This document shows positions 16,237 through 25,964 of a stretch of DNA of 64,000 bases, piece after piece. A program made the translations under genes and the position numbers. Numbering within the stretch: the stretch's first letter is position 1; every line of letters starts with the position of its first letter. The stretch comes from Mesorhizobium sp. NFR06 (lineage in GTDB: Bacteria > Pseudomonadota > Alphaproteobacteria > Rhizobiales > Rhizobiaceae): contig NZ_FOVT01000001.1 in assembly GCF_900115245.1 (NCBI RefSeq), positions 1 through 64,000 on the forward strand. Direction: 5' to 3'. Under the pieces are notes generated by a model. The model was not told the DNA's origin and made no database searches. It saw only the letters and a program-made list of their open reading frames with translations.

Positions 16237-19200
16237 CCTTCCGTCTCGTCTTCGCTGGCGCCGCCGGCCGACCATTCGAGCACGCGCGCCAGATGGTCGT
16301 AGTCGCCGTCGGCTTCGCCCTCGCGGAAAGGCAGCGCGCGCGACAGATAACCGGTCGCGGGATCGGCATAGTGGAAGAGCAGCCGCTCCAGCCGTGCCCA
16401 GGCCTCCTCGGAAAGGTCGTTGGCGGTGCGCGGCTTGCGGTTGTATTCGAGGATCGATTCCTCGAACACCTCGCCATTCGGCTTCAGCCGCACGAAGGCA
16501 AGCTGCGAGGGCTCGCGAATGCCGAGTTCCTTGAAGGCGCCGCGCCTGAGCAAGGCCCCTTCCAATGCCAGTTGCGGCGACAAAAGCGTGTGCGCCTGCG
16601 CCTTCGAGGGCGAGGACCCGGTCTTGTAATCGAGGATGTCGGCCATGCCGCCGGCAAGCAGGTCGACGCGGTCGGCATAGCCGGAGAGCGTCACGCCGGT
16701 GCGGCCGACGAGCGTCTTCTCGGCGCGCTCCTCGGCATAACGCCTGGCGACGGCGTCGGCGCGGCCATGCTCCCATTCGATGACGTTGTCGGCGAGCTTT
16801 TCGAAACGCGGCCACCACACCGCCTCGATATCCGGCGGAAGCCTTGCGTCGGCAAAGCAAGCACGGCCGGCTTCGATGAGGCGCGCCAGCGCGTCTGCCG
16901 CTCTCGGATCCTCCACCCGTCGCGAGAACAGGTGCAGGATTTCATGGAACAGCGTGCCGCGTTCGGCCGCCCCCGGATCGCGGATCAGCGGGTCGAGCGG
17001 CATCAAGCCAAGGATGCGCCGCGCATAGACCGCGTAGGGGTCGCGGCGCAGCGTCTCGATCTCGGTGACCGAAAAATGCTGCGGGCGCATGCTGAGCGGC
17101 GGTTTTGGCTGCGGACGCGCCGCGAAGTCCTCTTTCTCGCCGGCATCGAGGGCCCGCACCCAGGCAAGCAGCGCTTCGCCGCGCCGGCTAATTGCCGCCG
17201 TCGGATCCTTGCCGATGAAGGTCAGGATGCGCTGCAGCCAGCGCGAAGGCACGGCCGGCGCATCGCCGGAGCGTGCCGAACGCGTCAGCACCACTTCGCT
17301 CGCGCCCATCGCCATCTGGAAATCATGCGCTGCGAGGCCGATGCGCCGCTCCGGTGGCTCGAGGTCGATGCCGGTCTTCATCAGCCGCGACATGAAGCGG
17401 TCGCTCTCGGGCTTGCGCGGCCAAACCCCTTCATTGAGTCCGCCGATGACGAGCGTGTCGACGTTTTGCAGCCGGGCTTCCAGCGCGCCCCAGATCGCGA
17501 TGTTGCGGTCGGTGCCTTGCGCCGGTTTCACCGTCTCCGGCGCGACCAGCGCCTCCATCACGTCGGGCCATTCGCTCGCGGCGAAGGTGAAAGACGAGGA
17601 CGCGGCCACCAGCCCTCTCATGAGTTCGGCGAGTTTCTCGCCGGCATCGCCGGCATAGAGGTCCCCCAGGCTGCCATCGGCCGCGCGGCCGAGATCCTCC
17701 AGCGCAACCACACTGGCGCGCGTCAGCGTCGCGATGTCGGCGTCTTTCTCCTGGCGCATCGCGGTCAGAGGCGAGAGCGCATTGTTGAGGCGGCTGAGCA
17801 CGTCCCGCGCCTCTTCGATGCCGCGCACGGTGAGACGCGGCACCCAGAAAGGCGGGCGGCTTTCGCTGCCGAGGCTGGAGAGCCGCGCGTCGAACAGTTC
17901 GCTGAGTGATGCGACATCGGGCCGGCCGGTGCCGCCACGCAAGGCGACCAGCTCGACAAGTTCGGCCGCCTTGCGCACCGTGCGGCGTTCCAGACCGAGC
18001 CCAAGCAGCGGATGTTTGAGCAATGCGAGCAGGCCAACCGGGTCGCCGGGCCGGAACGCGGCGCTCAGCGCCAGCCGGAGCAGGCCGGCGGCCGGCGTAC
18101 TGGTGAGCGGCATGCCGCCGGAATCGTCGGCGACGACCCCAAAACGCAGAAGCTCGGCTGAAACCCGCCGCGCCAGCGCGCGGTCGCCGGTGACGAGCGC
18201 GGCGCGCCTGCCCGGCGTCTCGACCGCGCGCTTCAGCGCAATGGCGATTGCCGCCGCCTCGTCGCGCTCATTCGCCGCTTCCACCAGCGTCACGCCGGCA
18301 AGCGCCTGTTCGACATCGCCTGCCGTGAAGCGTGGCCGCGTCTCGGTCCAATACTCGGTGGTTTCGGCCGGGCGCAACGCTTCTCCGACAAGGGCCGCGC
18401 GCAGCGCAAGCGGCGGCGGCGCCGCGACGATATCGGCGACGTCGTGGCGTGGAACGCCGATGCCACCGATCAGCTTGGCCAGGCCGTATTGCGGGTGGCC
18501 GAGCGTTGCCGGACGCGCGCCGGGCGCCGTTATCGCCGCGAAGGATGCGTCATCCAGCGCGCGGTCGAGACCGGGCAGCACGACGGCGCCGTTGGGCAGG
18601 CCGGCGATCACGGCAAGCAGTTCGGCGGTGGCGGGAATGGAGCCGGTCGAGCCCGCGGCGATCACCGGTCCGGCCGGCGGATTGCGCTTCAGCCGCGCGG
18701 CTTCCAGGCGGATCAGCGCGCTCCGATGCGCGGCCGGATTGGAGCGGTTGCGTTCTTCAAGCAGCGCCGGCCAGTTGTCGGTGACGATGCCGAGGAAATC
18801 AAGCGTCACCTGCCACCAGCCGGCAAGGTTGCCGGTGACCAGCGTCGCAAGCTTCGCCCAATCCGTGCCCTCGGTCTCGATCTCGTCCATCAGCCGGGCG
18901 AGATCGCGCGCCAGCCAGATGGCATCGGCGGCCGAGGTCGGCACGACGAATTCCTCGTTGAACCGAGCCCTGATATGGTCCGGCAGGCTTTCCTTCCAGG
19001 CGCGCACCAGTGGCGCCAGCGCCAGCAGCCGCTCCTGCGCGGCGATCGGGGGGGCAAGCTCGATCGCGGGCGTCGCCTCGGCGTCGAAGGCCGCCTCGTC
19101 CTCGTCGAACTCGCCGAGTGGCCGCACCGTCGGCAAGATGGCCGAGCGTCGGCCGAGCCTGTCGACGAAAGCCCCGCGCAGCGCGCGCGCCGCACGTCGC

Positions 19201-19352
19201 GTCGGCACGTAGATGGCGACGTCGGCGAGCGCCAGCGGGTCGCCGTCGAAGCGGAAGCCAGGGATCAGACGGCCGTCGAGCAACGCTTCCGCCAGCGTCG
19301 GCAGGAACGGCGCTCCGGGCGGGATGGAAAAGACGCGGCGCGAGCCGCTCAT
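16233..19352 (-). CDS. addB: double-strand break repair protein AddB
   Basis: A 1039-residue AddB subunit of the alphaproteobacterial type. The N-terminal half is an inactivated helicase-like region (YVPTRRAARALRGAFVDRLG, about 49-68) and the C-terminal part carries a RecB-type nuclease (MADILDYKTGSSPSKAQ, about 895). It also includes the MRPQHFSVTEIETLRRDPY block seen in this family. It overlaps addA at the 3' side and the nucleotidyltransferase gene at the 5' side, four bases each, so translation is coupled. Confidence 0.95.
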   Translation of the reverse strand: MSGSRRVFSIPPGAPFLPTLAEALLDGRLIPGFRFDGDPLALADVAIYVPTRRAARALRGAFVDRLGRRSAILPTVRPLGEFDEDEAAFDAEATPAIELAPPIAAQERLLALAPLVRAWKESLPDHIRARFNEEFVVPTSAADAIWLARDLARLMDEIETEGTDWAKLATLVTGNLAGWWQVTLDFLGIVTDNWPALLEERNRSNPAAHRSALIRLEAARLKRNPPAGPVIAAGSTGSIPATAELLAVIAGLPNGAVVLPGLDRALDDASFAAITAPGARPATLGHPQYGLAKLIGGIGVPRHDVADIVAAPPPLALRAALVGEALRPAETTEYWTETRPRFTAGDVEQALAGVTLVEAANERDEAAAIAIALKRAVETPGRRAALVTGDRALARRVSAELLRFGVVADDSGGMPLTSTPAAGLLRLALSAAFRPGDPVGLLALLKHPLLGLGLERRTVRKAAELVELVALRGGTGRPDVASLSELFDARLSSLGSESRPPFWVPRLTVRGIEEARDVLSRLNNALSPLTAMRQEKDADIATLTRASVVALEDLGRAADGSLGDLYAGDAGEKLAELMRGLVAASSSFTFAASEWPDVMEALVAPETVKPAQGTDRNIAIWGALEARLQNVDTLVIGGLNEGVWPRKPESDRFMSRLMKTGIDLEPPERRIGLAAHDFQMAMGASEVVLTRSARSGDAPAVPSRWLQRILTFIGKDPTAAISRRGEALLAWVRALDAGEKEDFAARPQPKPPLSMRPQHFSVTEIETLRRDPYAVYARRILGLMPLDPLIRDPGAAERGTLFHEILHLFSRRVEDPRAADALARLIEAGRACFADARLPPDIEAVWWPRFEKLADNVIEWEHGRADAVARRYAEERAEKTLVGRTGVTLSGYADRVDLLAGGMADILDYKTGSSPSKAQAHTLLSPQLALEGALLRRGAFKELGIREPSQLAFVRLKPNGEVFEESILEYNRKPRTANDLSEEAWARLERLLFHYADPATGYLSRALPFREGEADGDYDHLARVLEWSAGGASEDETEG

Positions 19353-20071
19353 ATCGCTTTCGCTAATGCGCCGGCGACCGCCGCTTCAGCCAAGGGAATG
19401 GCGTCCGGCGTGCCGACGGTGATCCAGCGGCCGTGCATCTTCATGCCGAACAGGCGCCCGGTGGCGATCGCCTTGTCAAAATAGAGATTGAGCGAATGCG
19501 AGCCTGTGGGCGCTTGCCTGAAGACGCGCGGATGGATGATCGCCGCACCGGCATAGATCAGCCCCTTCGGATCGCCTTTCGAGCGCTGGAGCGCGCCATC
19601 CGGCGCCACCAGGAAATCGGTGCCGACGCAGTGCCCGGTCGCTGAGTCGAGATCGGTAAGCATCAGCAGAATATCCATTCTGGCGGCGTCCCATGCAAGG
19701 GCAAGGCGCGCGAGGCTGGGCTCACCCTTGTCGATCCAAAACGTGTCGGCGTTGATGATATAGAAGGGCTCGCTGCCCAAAAGCGGCAGCGCCTTGACGA
19801 TGCCTCCGGCCGATTCCAACAGGGCCTCGCGCTCGTCGGAGATGACGATCTTGGGCGCTTGGCGGCCGGCGACATGGGCGACGATCTGTTCGGGCAGGTA
19901 ATGCACGTTGACGACGGCCTTGGCGACCCCGGCGGCCTCCAGGCTGTCCAGCGCCCAGTCCAGCAAGGTCCTGCCGGCGACCTTCACCAGCGGCTTCGGC
20001 ATGGTGTCGGTGATCGGCCGCATGCGCTTGCCAAGCCCGGCCGCCAGTACCATCGCGGTCGTCGGCTTCAT
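19349..20071 (-). CDS. murU: N-acetylmuramate 1-phosphate uridylyltransferase-like nucleotidyltransferase
   Basis: A 240-residue sugar-1-phosphate nucleotidyltransferase. The N-terminal AMVLAAGLGKRMRPITDTMPKPLVKV (split: pyrophosphorylase signature GLGKRMRP at about 12-19, then KPLVKVAGR) binds the nucleotide. The adjacent gene encodes an AmgK-like sugar kinase, and AmgK plus MurU form the peptidoglycan sugar salvage route that makes UDP-MurNAc; this context is the main reason for the murU call. It overlaps both neighbours by four bases. A different sugar phosphate cannot be excluded. Confidence 0.8.
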   Translation of the reverse strand: MKPTTAMVLAAGLGKRMRPITDTMPKPLVKVAGRTLLDWALDSLEAAGVAKAVVNVHYLPEQIVAHVAGRQAPKIVISDEREALLESAGGIVKALPLLGSEPFYIINADTFWIDKGEPSLARLALAWDAARMDILLMLTDLDSATGHCVGTDFLVAPDGALQRSKGDPKGLIYAGAAIIHPRVFRQAPTGSHSLNLYFDKAIATGRLFGMKMHGRWITVGTPDAIPLAEAAVAGALAKAI

Positions 20072-21579
20072 GGCGAGCGCTCCTCGAGCAGGCCGTGGGC
20101 CATGTAAAATTCCTTCAGGCTGCCAAGCGCCGGATGCGCCAGCGCCCGTCTCAGATAGTCGCGGATGCGCGGCAGGTGCTTGAGATAGTAAGGCTTGCCG
20201 TCGCGCTTTTCGAGCCGCACGAAGATGCCGAGGATCTTCGAATTGCGCTGCGCCGCCATGATCGCATAGGCCTCGGCGAAACCGGCCTCGTCGAAGGCGC
20301 CGGCGGCACGCCGCGCCGCGACATAGGCCGCGACCGTCCGCCGCTCGATCTCGGGCGAGACGGTGACGCGCGCATCCATGGCCAGAGAGGCGACGTCATA
20401 GGCTGCCGGCCCGATCAGCGCGTCCTGGACGTCGACGATGCCGAGCCGGTCGAGGCCGAACCGCTCCGCGCGCCAGATGATGTTGGGCGAGTGGAAATCG
20501 CGCAGCATCAGCGTGTATTCGCTGCCTGCCAGGCGATCGAGAAGTTCGTCCCATACCCGGTGATAACCCGCCCGCAATTCGTCGGTGGGAGGGTCGCCGG
20601 TGATCCATGGCACATACCAGTCGACCAACAGATCGGCCTCGATCTGCATGGCGTCGCGATCGAAAGGCGGCACGTCGTGAAACACCCCGGGTGCGGCTTC
20701 CATGCGTCCGGGCCAGGCTTTGCCGTGCATCATCGCCAGCAGCTCGGCCGCCGCTTCGTAGCGTTCGGCGACGGGCTGGCCGTCATGGCCGAGAAAACCC
20801 TCCGTGCCGAGATGTTCGATGAGCAGAAAGCCCTGGTCGAGATCCTGGGCATGGATGACCGGCACGCTGACGCCGGCGGCGAGCAGCGCACGGTCGATGG
20901 CGACGAAGGCGGTGACGGACTGGGCCGTATGCGCGATCACCGCATAGGGCTTGCCGTCGCGCACCGGCGGCCCGAGCACGAGCCGTGGCGAGTTCATCAG
21001 CACGCGCGGCGCCTGGCCGGGTAGCGAGACGATCTCATAGGAACGGGCAGAAGCGTCGCCGACGAAATGTCGGCGGTTGGCTTGGCCCCATCCGGCTGAG
21101 GCCAGGAAATCGCGCATGGCCAGCGATCGCGCAACGCGCTCGAAGACCGGCCCCTGTCCAGACAACCTCGCCACGCGGCCGTCGCCCTGTTCGGCAAGAT
21201 CGAGCCACAGCGCGGTTCCCGGCAGCCGGTCTCCAGCCCGTTCCGGCCATTCGACCAGCGCCGCGCCCTGTGCTAGCGCATCATCCAGGCCGAGCTCGTC
21301 GAGTTCGTCCGGCGTGGACAGCCGGTAGAGGTCGAAATGGTGGACCGGAACGCGCGTCTCGTAGCTTTGCACCAGGGTGAAGGTCGGGCTCGGCACCTCG
21401 AGGTCGGCATCGTCCGCGAGCGCCCGGATCAGCGCGCGCGCCAGCGTCGACTTGCCGGCGCCGAGATCGCCTTTCAGCGCGATCGCATCGCCGGCGCGCA
21501 ACGCCATCGCGAGGTCCTCGCCGAGCCTTGCCGTTGCCGCCTCGTCGGCGAGAAAACGCTCCAGCACCGTCCCTGCCAT
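20068..21579 (-). CDS. fusion of TsaE ATPase and AmgK-like sugar kinase
   Basis: A 503-residue two-domain protein. Residues about 1-150 are TsaE: Walker A GDLGAGKSTLARALI (38-52), PSPTFTLVQSYE and VHHFDLYRL are family blocks; TsaE helps make the t6A modification of tRNA. Residues about 160-503 are a phosphotransferase of the APH/AmgK type: LMLRDFHSPNIIWR (catalytic loop with Asp and Asn, about 358-371) and GIVDVQDALIGPAAYD (metal-binding Asp, about 382-397). AmgK phosphorylates MurNAc/GlcNAc at C1. Next to murU this suggests a cell-wall sugar recycling role joined to tRNA modification in one chain. The start ATG lies eight bases after the divL stop. Confidence 0.88.
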   Translation of the reverse strand: MAGTVLERFLADEAATARLGEDLAMALRAGDAIALKGDLGAGKSTLARALIRALADDADLEVPSPTFTLVQSYETRVPVHHFDLYRLSTPDELDELGLDDALAQGAALVEWPERAGDRLPGTALWLDLAEQGDGRVARLSGQGPVFERVARSLAMRDFLASAGWGQANRRHFVGDASARSYEIVSLPGQAPRVLMNSPRLVLGPPVRDGKPYAVIAHTAQSVTAFVAIDRALLAAGVSVPVIHAQDLDQGFLLIEHLGTEGFLGHDGQPVAERYEAAAELLAMMHGKAWPGRMEAAPGVFHDVPPFDRDAMQIEADLLVDWYVPWITGDPPTDELRAGYHRVWDELLDRLAGSEYTLMLRDFHSPNIIWRAERFGLDRLGIVDVQDALIGPAAYDVASLAMDARVTVSPEIERRTVAAYVAARRAAGAFDEAGFAEAYAIMAAQRNSKILGIFVRLEKRDGKPYYLKHLPRIRDYLRRALAHPALGSLKEFYMAHGLLEERSP

Positions 21580-21587
21580 GAGAGCCG

Positions 21588-24167
21588 CTACTCGGCCGCG
21601 TCGCGGATGCCCGCCGGCGTATCCGGGATACCCGAAGGCTTGTCCGGGAAGGTGCAGATGACCGTGGTGCCCTTGTCCTTGCCGGTCTCGATGCGCACGG
21701 TACCGCCGTGCAATTCGACGAAGCTCTTGACGATCGAGAGCCCCAATCCGGCGCCGCGCCGCCGCCCGCCATTGGCGCGCGGCTCGAAGCGGCGGAACAC
21801 CGATTCCAGCACGTCCGGCGGCATGCCCGGGCCGTCATCATGCACCGAGAACTCGACCCCGTCGGCCAACCGGCGGCACGTCAGCGTGATCGTGCTCGCC
21901 TCCGGCGCGTAGTTCGCGGCGTTGCTGAGCAGGTTGTAGAGGATCTGGCGGATGCGGGTTTCGTCGCCATGGAAGCTCGCCGGCGCCTCCGCCGCAACGA
22001 TCTCGAGCTTGATCCGGTGCTCGTCCAGCCGGTCGGCGACCAGTTCGGCCGCCGCGGCGATTGCCCGCTCGATGTTCATTTCGGAAATGTCGAGCTGCAT
22101 GATGCCGGCATCGACCGTCGCCAGGTCGAGGATATCGTTGACGATGGTGAGCAGCACCGACGACGACGAACCGACATGCTCGACATATTCGCGCTGCTTC
22201 GGCGTCAGCGGCCCGGTCGCGGGCAGCGACAGCAGCTCGGTGAAGCCGATGATGTTGGTCAGCGGCGAACGCAGCTCATAGGACACGTGCTGCACGAATT
22301 CGTTCTTCAACTGGTCGGATTTTTCCAGCGCCTCGTTCCTGTCCTTCAACGCCCGTTCGACATTGACGGTGTCGGTGACGTCGACGAAGGTAATCATCAC
22401 TTGGCCGTTCGGCAAATGGATCACCGCGTAGCTCAGCACGTTGCCGTTCATCAGCTCGATCTGGCCGCGGCGGTCGCGGCGCTCGTCGTCGAAGCCGGTG
22501 ACCGCGGCGACGAAACCGCCCCACGGGCTGTTCGCGGCCCGCTTGTCGCACAGATCGCGGATCGCCGAAACATGGACATTGGGCTTGACCGCTTCCACCG
22601 TCAGTCCCCACAGCGCGACGAAGGCCGGATTGGACAGGCGCAGCCGCCCGTCCGGACCGAACACGACCACGCCTTCGGCGAGGTTGTCCAGCGTCTCGCC
22701 CTGCACCCGCACCGCAGTCTGGTAGCGGCTTTCGAGGTCCATCTTCTCGGTCAGGTTCTCGAACACCCAGGTGACGCCGCCTTTCGGCTGCGGGTTCGCC
22801 ACCACGCGGATCGTCTTGCCGTCCGGCAGGTGCCACCAGTGCTCCTGCGATTCGACGGCGCGATAGGCGCTGAGCAGGTTTTCCTTCCAGCGCCGCCATT
22901 CCGGCTGCTCGGCGATCTTGCCTTCGCTGCGCAGCCGGTCGAGCAGCAGCGTGTTGGAGGGCGCGCTGAGCAGGAAGCCGCTGTCGAGACCCCAAAGCTT
23001 CTGGAAGGCCTGGTTGAAGAAACGCAGCTTCTCTTCGGTGTCGAAGATCGCCACCGCTGTGTTCAACTGGTCCAGCGTGTCGGCATGGCTGCGCACGGTC
23101 CGTTCATATTCGGCGCGGATCGTTTCGGCGGCGCTGGTGTCGCAGGCAAGTCCCGCCGAACTGTCGGCGCCGGCAAAGTCGGTGACCGCGAACATGCGGC
23201 GGTCGCCTTCGATCACGGTGGAAAGCGTCTGTTCGAAGACCGGGCGCGACTTGTGCTGCTCGGCGATCTGCTCGCGCGCCTGGCCGCCAAGGAATTCCTT
23301 GGCCTCGCGCACCGCCGTGGCCGCGCTTTCCGCCTCCACCGCCTCGGCATAGGCGCGGTTGACCCACTGCAGGCGTCCGTCCGCCCCGCGCAGCCATGCC
23401 GGCATCTTCAGCGCGTCGAGCAGGCCCAGCATGGTGTCGTAGGCGGCGTTGAGCCGCTGGTTCTCGATCTTCAGCCTGGCCTGGTTGCGCAGCGTCTCCG
23501 ACAGCGAGACGAAGCGCACCAGCACGTGCGCCGCGCTCTTGCGCCCATGCACTTCCAGCGGCGCGCCGGCTTGCGTCTCGATGACGAGATCGAATGCCCT
23601 CGCCTGTTCGCGCAGCGCGGCAACCGCGTGCTCCAATGCCGCCGCCGAGCGCGGCATCAGCCAGCGGCCGAAGGCGAGGAAAGCGGACCTGTCCTCGGGC
23701 GCGCCGCTTTCCAGCGGCAGGCTGCCGATGAGCTCGGGTTTCTTGTTGTCCGAGGTCCAGACGACAAGGCGCTGGTCGCGAAGATTGAGCAGCCCCTCGG
23801 AGCGCTGCAGCGCCGCGTTGACGTCGGCGATGCGGGCTCTGAGCTGCACGTTCTGCGCGGCGGTGCGAGCCCGCTCGCGGATCAGGAAGATGGCCGAGAC
23901 CAGCGCCGCGCCCATGACGCCGACGAACATGGCGAGCTGCATGACCTCGACGGTGCTGACTGACGTGCTGGCTTTTTCCGGGAGGTTCGTCTCGGCGCGC
24001 GCGGCGAGGGCGAGCAACGGACTGGCAAGCGCCGAGGTGGCAAGAAGCAAGGCGAGCCGCATGCCGGCACGGACGCCGCCGCCCTTCACGGCGGGGCCGG
24101 CCTTGATCGAATCCCTATGGCCGCCGGAAACGGCCGCTCCCGCGCGTGGCGGGTAATCCCCCGGCAT
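21588..24167 (-). CDS. divL: DivL-type sensor kinase with tyrosine in place of the phospho-histidine
   Basis: An 859-residue protein with a hydrophobic N-terminus (about 35-55) and a membrane segment near 76-96, then several PAS-like regions (about 240-350, 360-480, 490-600), a dimerisation/H-box region and a HATPase domain (DETRIRQILYNLLSNAANYAPE, DDGPGMPPDV, GAGLGLSIVKSFV). The H-box reads FVQHVSYELRSPLTNIIGF: the position normally occupied by the phospho-accepting His in SHELR is Tyr630 (codon 22280-22278). That substitution, and the gene position before tsaE, identify DivL, which in Caulobacter controls the CckA-CtrA cell-cycle pathway. I start at the ATG at 24167, with GAGGACCAAGAC before it. 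Confidence 0.88.
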   Translation of the reverse strand: MPGDYPPRAGAAVSGGHRDSIKAGPAVKGGGVRAGMRLALLLATSALASPLLALAARAETNLPEKASTSVSTVEVMQLAMFVGVMGAALVSAIFLIRERARTAAQNVQLRARIADVNAALQRSEGLLNLRDQRLVVWTSDNKKPELIGSLPLESGAPEDRSAFLAFGRWLMPRSAAALEHAVAALREQARAFDLVIETQAGAPLEVHGRKSAAHVLVRFVSLSETLRNQARLKIENQRLNAAYDTMLGLLDALKMPAWLRGADGRLQWVNRAYAEAVEAESAATAVREAKEFLGGQAREQIAEQHKSRPVFEQTLSTVIEGDRRMFAVTDFAGADSSAGLACDTSAAETIRAEYERTVRSHADTLDQLNTAVAIFDTEEKLRFFNQAFQKLWGLDSGFLLSAPSNTLLLDRLRSEGKIAEQPEWRRWKENLLSAYRAVESQEHWWHLPDGKTIRVVANPQPKGGVTWVFENLTEKMDLESRYQTAVRVQGETLDNLAEGVVVFGPDGRLRLSNPAFVALWGLTVEAVKPNVHVSAIRDLCDKRAANSPWGGFVAAVTGFDDERRDRRGQIELMNGNVLSYAVIHLPNGQVMITFVDVTDTVNVERALKDRNEALEKSDQLKNEFVQHVSYELRSPLTNIIGFTELLSLPATGPLTPKQREYVEHVGSSSSVLLTIVNDILDLATVDAGIMQLDISEMNIERAIAAAAELVADRLDEHRIKLEIVAAEAPASFHGDETRIRQILYNLLSNAANYAPEASTITLTCRRLADGVEFSVHDDGPGMPPDVLESVFRRFEPRANGGRRRGAGLGLSIVKSFVELHGGTVRIETGKDKGTTVICTFPDKPSGIPDTPAGIRDAAE

Positions 24168-24289
24168 GTCTTGGTCCTCTTCGCCGCTTGAATGCAAGAC
24201 CGCCCTGAATGCGTCCCCGGCCCAACATGTCCCCGGACCGCGAATCACAACAATAACGCTTGCCGGAATCGACGTGAAGAATCATTGGC

Positions 24290-24329
24290 GCAAAAAATAA
24301 AGCCGGGCGGAAAGTCAACCACCCGGCTT
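24290..24329 (-). terminator. intrinsic terminator of ahcY
   Basis: On the minus strand AGCCGGGTGG pairs with CCGCCCGGCT around a TTGACTTT loop and is followed by TTATTTTTTG. It separates ahcY from divL. Confidence 0.88.
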
Positions 24330-24357
24330 CAATATATGGTAGATAATTTCTCTTTGG

Positions 24358-25758
24358 TTAATAGCGGTAGTGTTCAGGCTTGTACGGGCCCTGCGGAGTC
24401 ACGCCGATATAGGCGGCCTGTTCGCCGGACAGCTCGGTAAGCTTGGCGCCGAGCTTGTCGAGATGCAGCCGCGCCACCTTCTCATCGAGGTGCTTGGGCA
24501 GCACATAGACCTGGTTCTGGTACTGGCCGTGCTTGCTGAAGAGTTCGATCTGCGCCAGCACCTGGTTGGTGAACGAGGCCGACATGACGAAGCTCGGATG
24601 TCCGGTGGCGTTGCCGAGGTTGAGCAGGCGTCCTTCGGACAGAAGGATCATCCGCTTGCCGTCCGGGAAGGTGATCATGTCCACCTGCGGCTTGATGTTG
24701 GTCCATTTCAGGTTGCGCAGCGCCGCCACCTGGATCTCGTTGTCGAAGTGGCCGATATTGCCGACGATCACCATGTCCTTCATCGCCCGCATATGGTCGA
24801 GCGTGACGACATCCTTGTTGCCGGTGGTGGTGATGACGATGTCGGCCGTGGGCGCTGCGTCTTCCAGCGTGACCACCTCATAGCCGTCCATCGCCGCCTG
24901 CAGCGCGCAGATCGGGTCGACCTCGGTGACCTTGACGCGAGCGCCGGCGCCGCGCAGCGAGGCCGACGAACCCTTGCCGACGTCGCCATAGCCGCACACC
25001 ACCGCGACCTTGCCGGCCATCATGGTGTCGGTGCCGCGGCGGATGCCGTCGACCAACGATTCCTTGCAGCCATATTTGTTGTCGAATTTCGACTTCGTGA
25101 CGGAGTCGTTGACGTTGATCGCCGGGAAGGGCAGCAGGCCCTTCTTCTGCAGCTGGTAGAGCCGGTTGACGCCGGTGGTCGTCTCCTCGGTGACGCCGCG
25201 GATCGCTTCCCGCTGCTTGGTGAAGAAACCGGGCGAGGCCTTCAGGCGCTTCTTGATCTGGGCGAACAGGATCTCTTCCTCCTCGCTGCCGGGATTGGAC
25301 AGGACGTCCTCGCCGGCCTCGGCGCGCGCGCCGAGCAGGATGTACATGGTGGCATCGCCTCCATCGTCCAGGATCATGTTGGAGGTGCCGCCGTCGGTCC
25401 ACTGGAAGATGCGGTCGGTGTAATCCCAGTAGTCCTCCAGCGACTCGCCCTTGACGGCGAAGACCGGGATGCCGGCCTCGGCGATCGCCGCAGCCGCATG
25501 GTCCTGCGTCGAGAAGATGTTGCAGGACGCCCAGCGGATGTCGGCGCCCAGCGCCCTCAGCGTTTCGATCAGCACCGCCGTCTGGATGGTCATATGCAGC
25601 GAGCCGGTGATGCGCGCATCCTTGAGCGGCTTCTTGGCGCCGAACTCCTCGCGGCAGGCCATCAGGCCCGGCATTTCGGTTTCGGCGATCTCGATCTCCT
25701 TGCGGCCCCAGCCGGCAAGCGAGATGTCGGCGACCACATAGTCCTTGCTACCCGTCAT
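24358..25758 (-). CDS. ahcY: adenosylhomocysteinase
   Basis: A 466-residue NAD-dependent enzyme that splits S-adenosylhomocysteine into adenosine and homocysteine in the methyl cycle. Substrate motifs ([30 protein letters not shown]), the NAD loop [20 protein letters not shown] (about 260-279) and the C-terminal KPEHYRY, with the conserved Lys and Tyr, are all present. The insertion near 150-190 is typical of the longer bacterial form. It lies downstream of ptsH in the chvI-chvG-hprK-pts string but has its own 350-bp upstream region with a candidate operator. Confidence 0.97.
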   Translation of the reverse strand: MTGSKDYVVADISLAGWGRKEIEIAETEMPGLMACREEFGAKKPLKDARITGSLHMTIQTAVLIETLRALGADIRWASCNIFSTQDHAAAAIAEAGIPVFAVKGESLEDYWDYTDRIFQWTDGGTSNMILDDGGDATMYILLGARAEAGEDVLSNPGSEEEEILFAQIKKRLKASPGFFTKQREAIRGVTEETTTGVNRLYQLQKKGLLPFPAINVNDSVTKSKFDNKYGCKESLVDGIRRGTDTMMAGKVAVVCGYGDVGKGSSASLRGAGARVKVTEVDPICALQAAMDGYEVVTLEDAAPTADIVITTTGNKDVVTLDHMRAMKDMVIVGNIGHFDNEIQVAALRNLKWTNIKPQVDMITFPDGKRMILLSEGRLLNLGNATGHPSFVMSASFTNQVLAQIELFSKHGQYQNQVYVLPKHLDEKVARLHLDKLGAKLTELSGEQAAYIGVTPQGPYKPEHYRY

Positions 25759-25869
25759 GGCAGTGCTCCGGTGTGATTTATCTCAAAAGCGCGCCGGCGC
25801 CGGGACGGCGCATGGAGGGCGCGAATTGCCGGCCTGACTAGCAGATCGGTCGGCACGCGACAATGGGAT

Positions 25870-25885
25870 ATAAAGAAATCTTTAT
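25870..25885. promoter_or_regulatory. palindromic operator candidate upstream of ahcY (possible SahR-type site)
   Basis: ATAAAGAAATCTTTAT is a perfect 16-bp palindrome in otherwise GC-rich DNA, about 110 bp before the ahcY start. Methyl-cycle genes of many proteobacteria are controlled by the ArsR-type regulator SahR through AT-rich palindromes of this kind; that link is recalled, not tested. Confidence 0.5.
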
Positions 25886-25964
25886 GCGCGCATGTCCTGG
25901 AAGCGCGAAATGCTCCGTGAAATCCGCGCAAACGCCGGGGATTGGTTGAAGCCGCCCCGACCTC

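Noticed and set aside
21708..23963. 751-codon open frame antisense to divL, and the similar one at 17734-19212 antisense to addB
   Set aside because: Same reason: shadow frames caused by third-position GC bias, with no ribosome site or family motif.
25759..25868. SAM or SAH riboswitch before ahcY
   Set aside because: The region is GC-rich and has one short inverted segment, but I could not fit the conserved core of a known SAM/SAH riboswitch. A covariance search would settle it.
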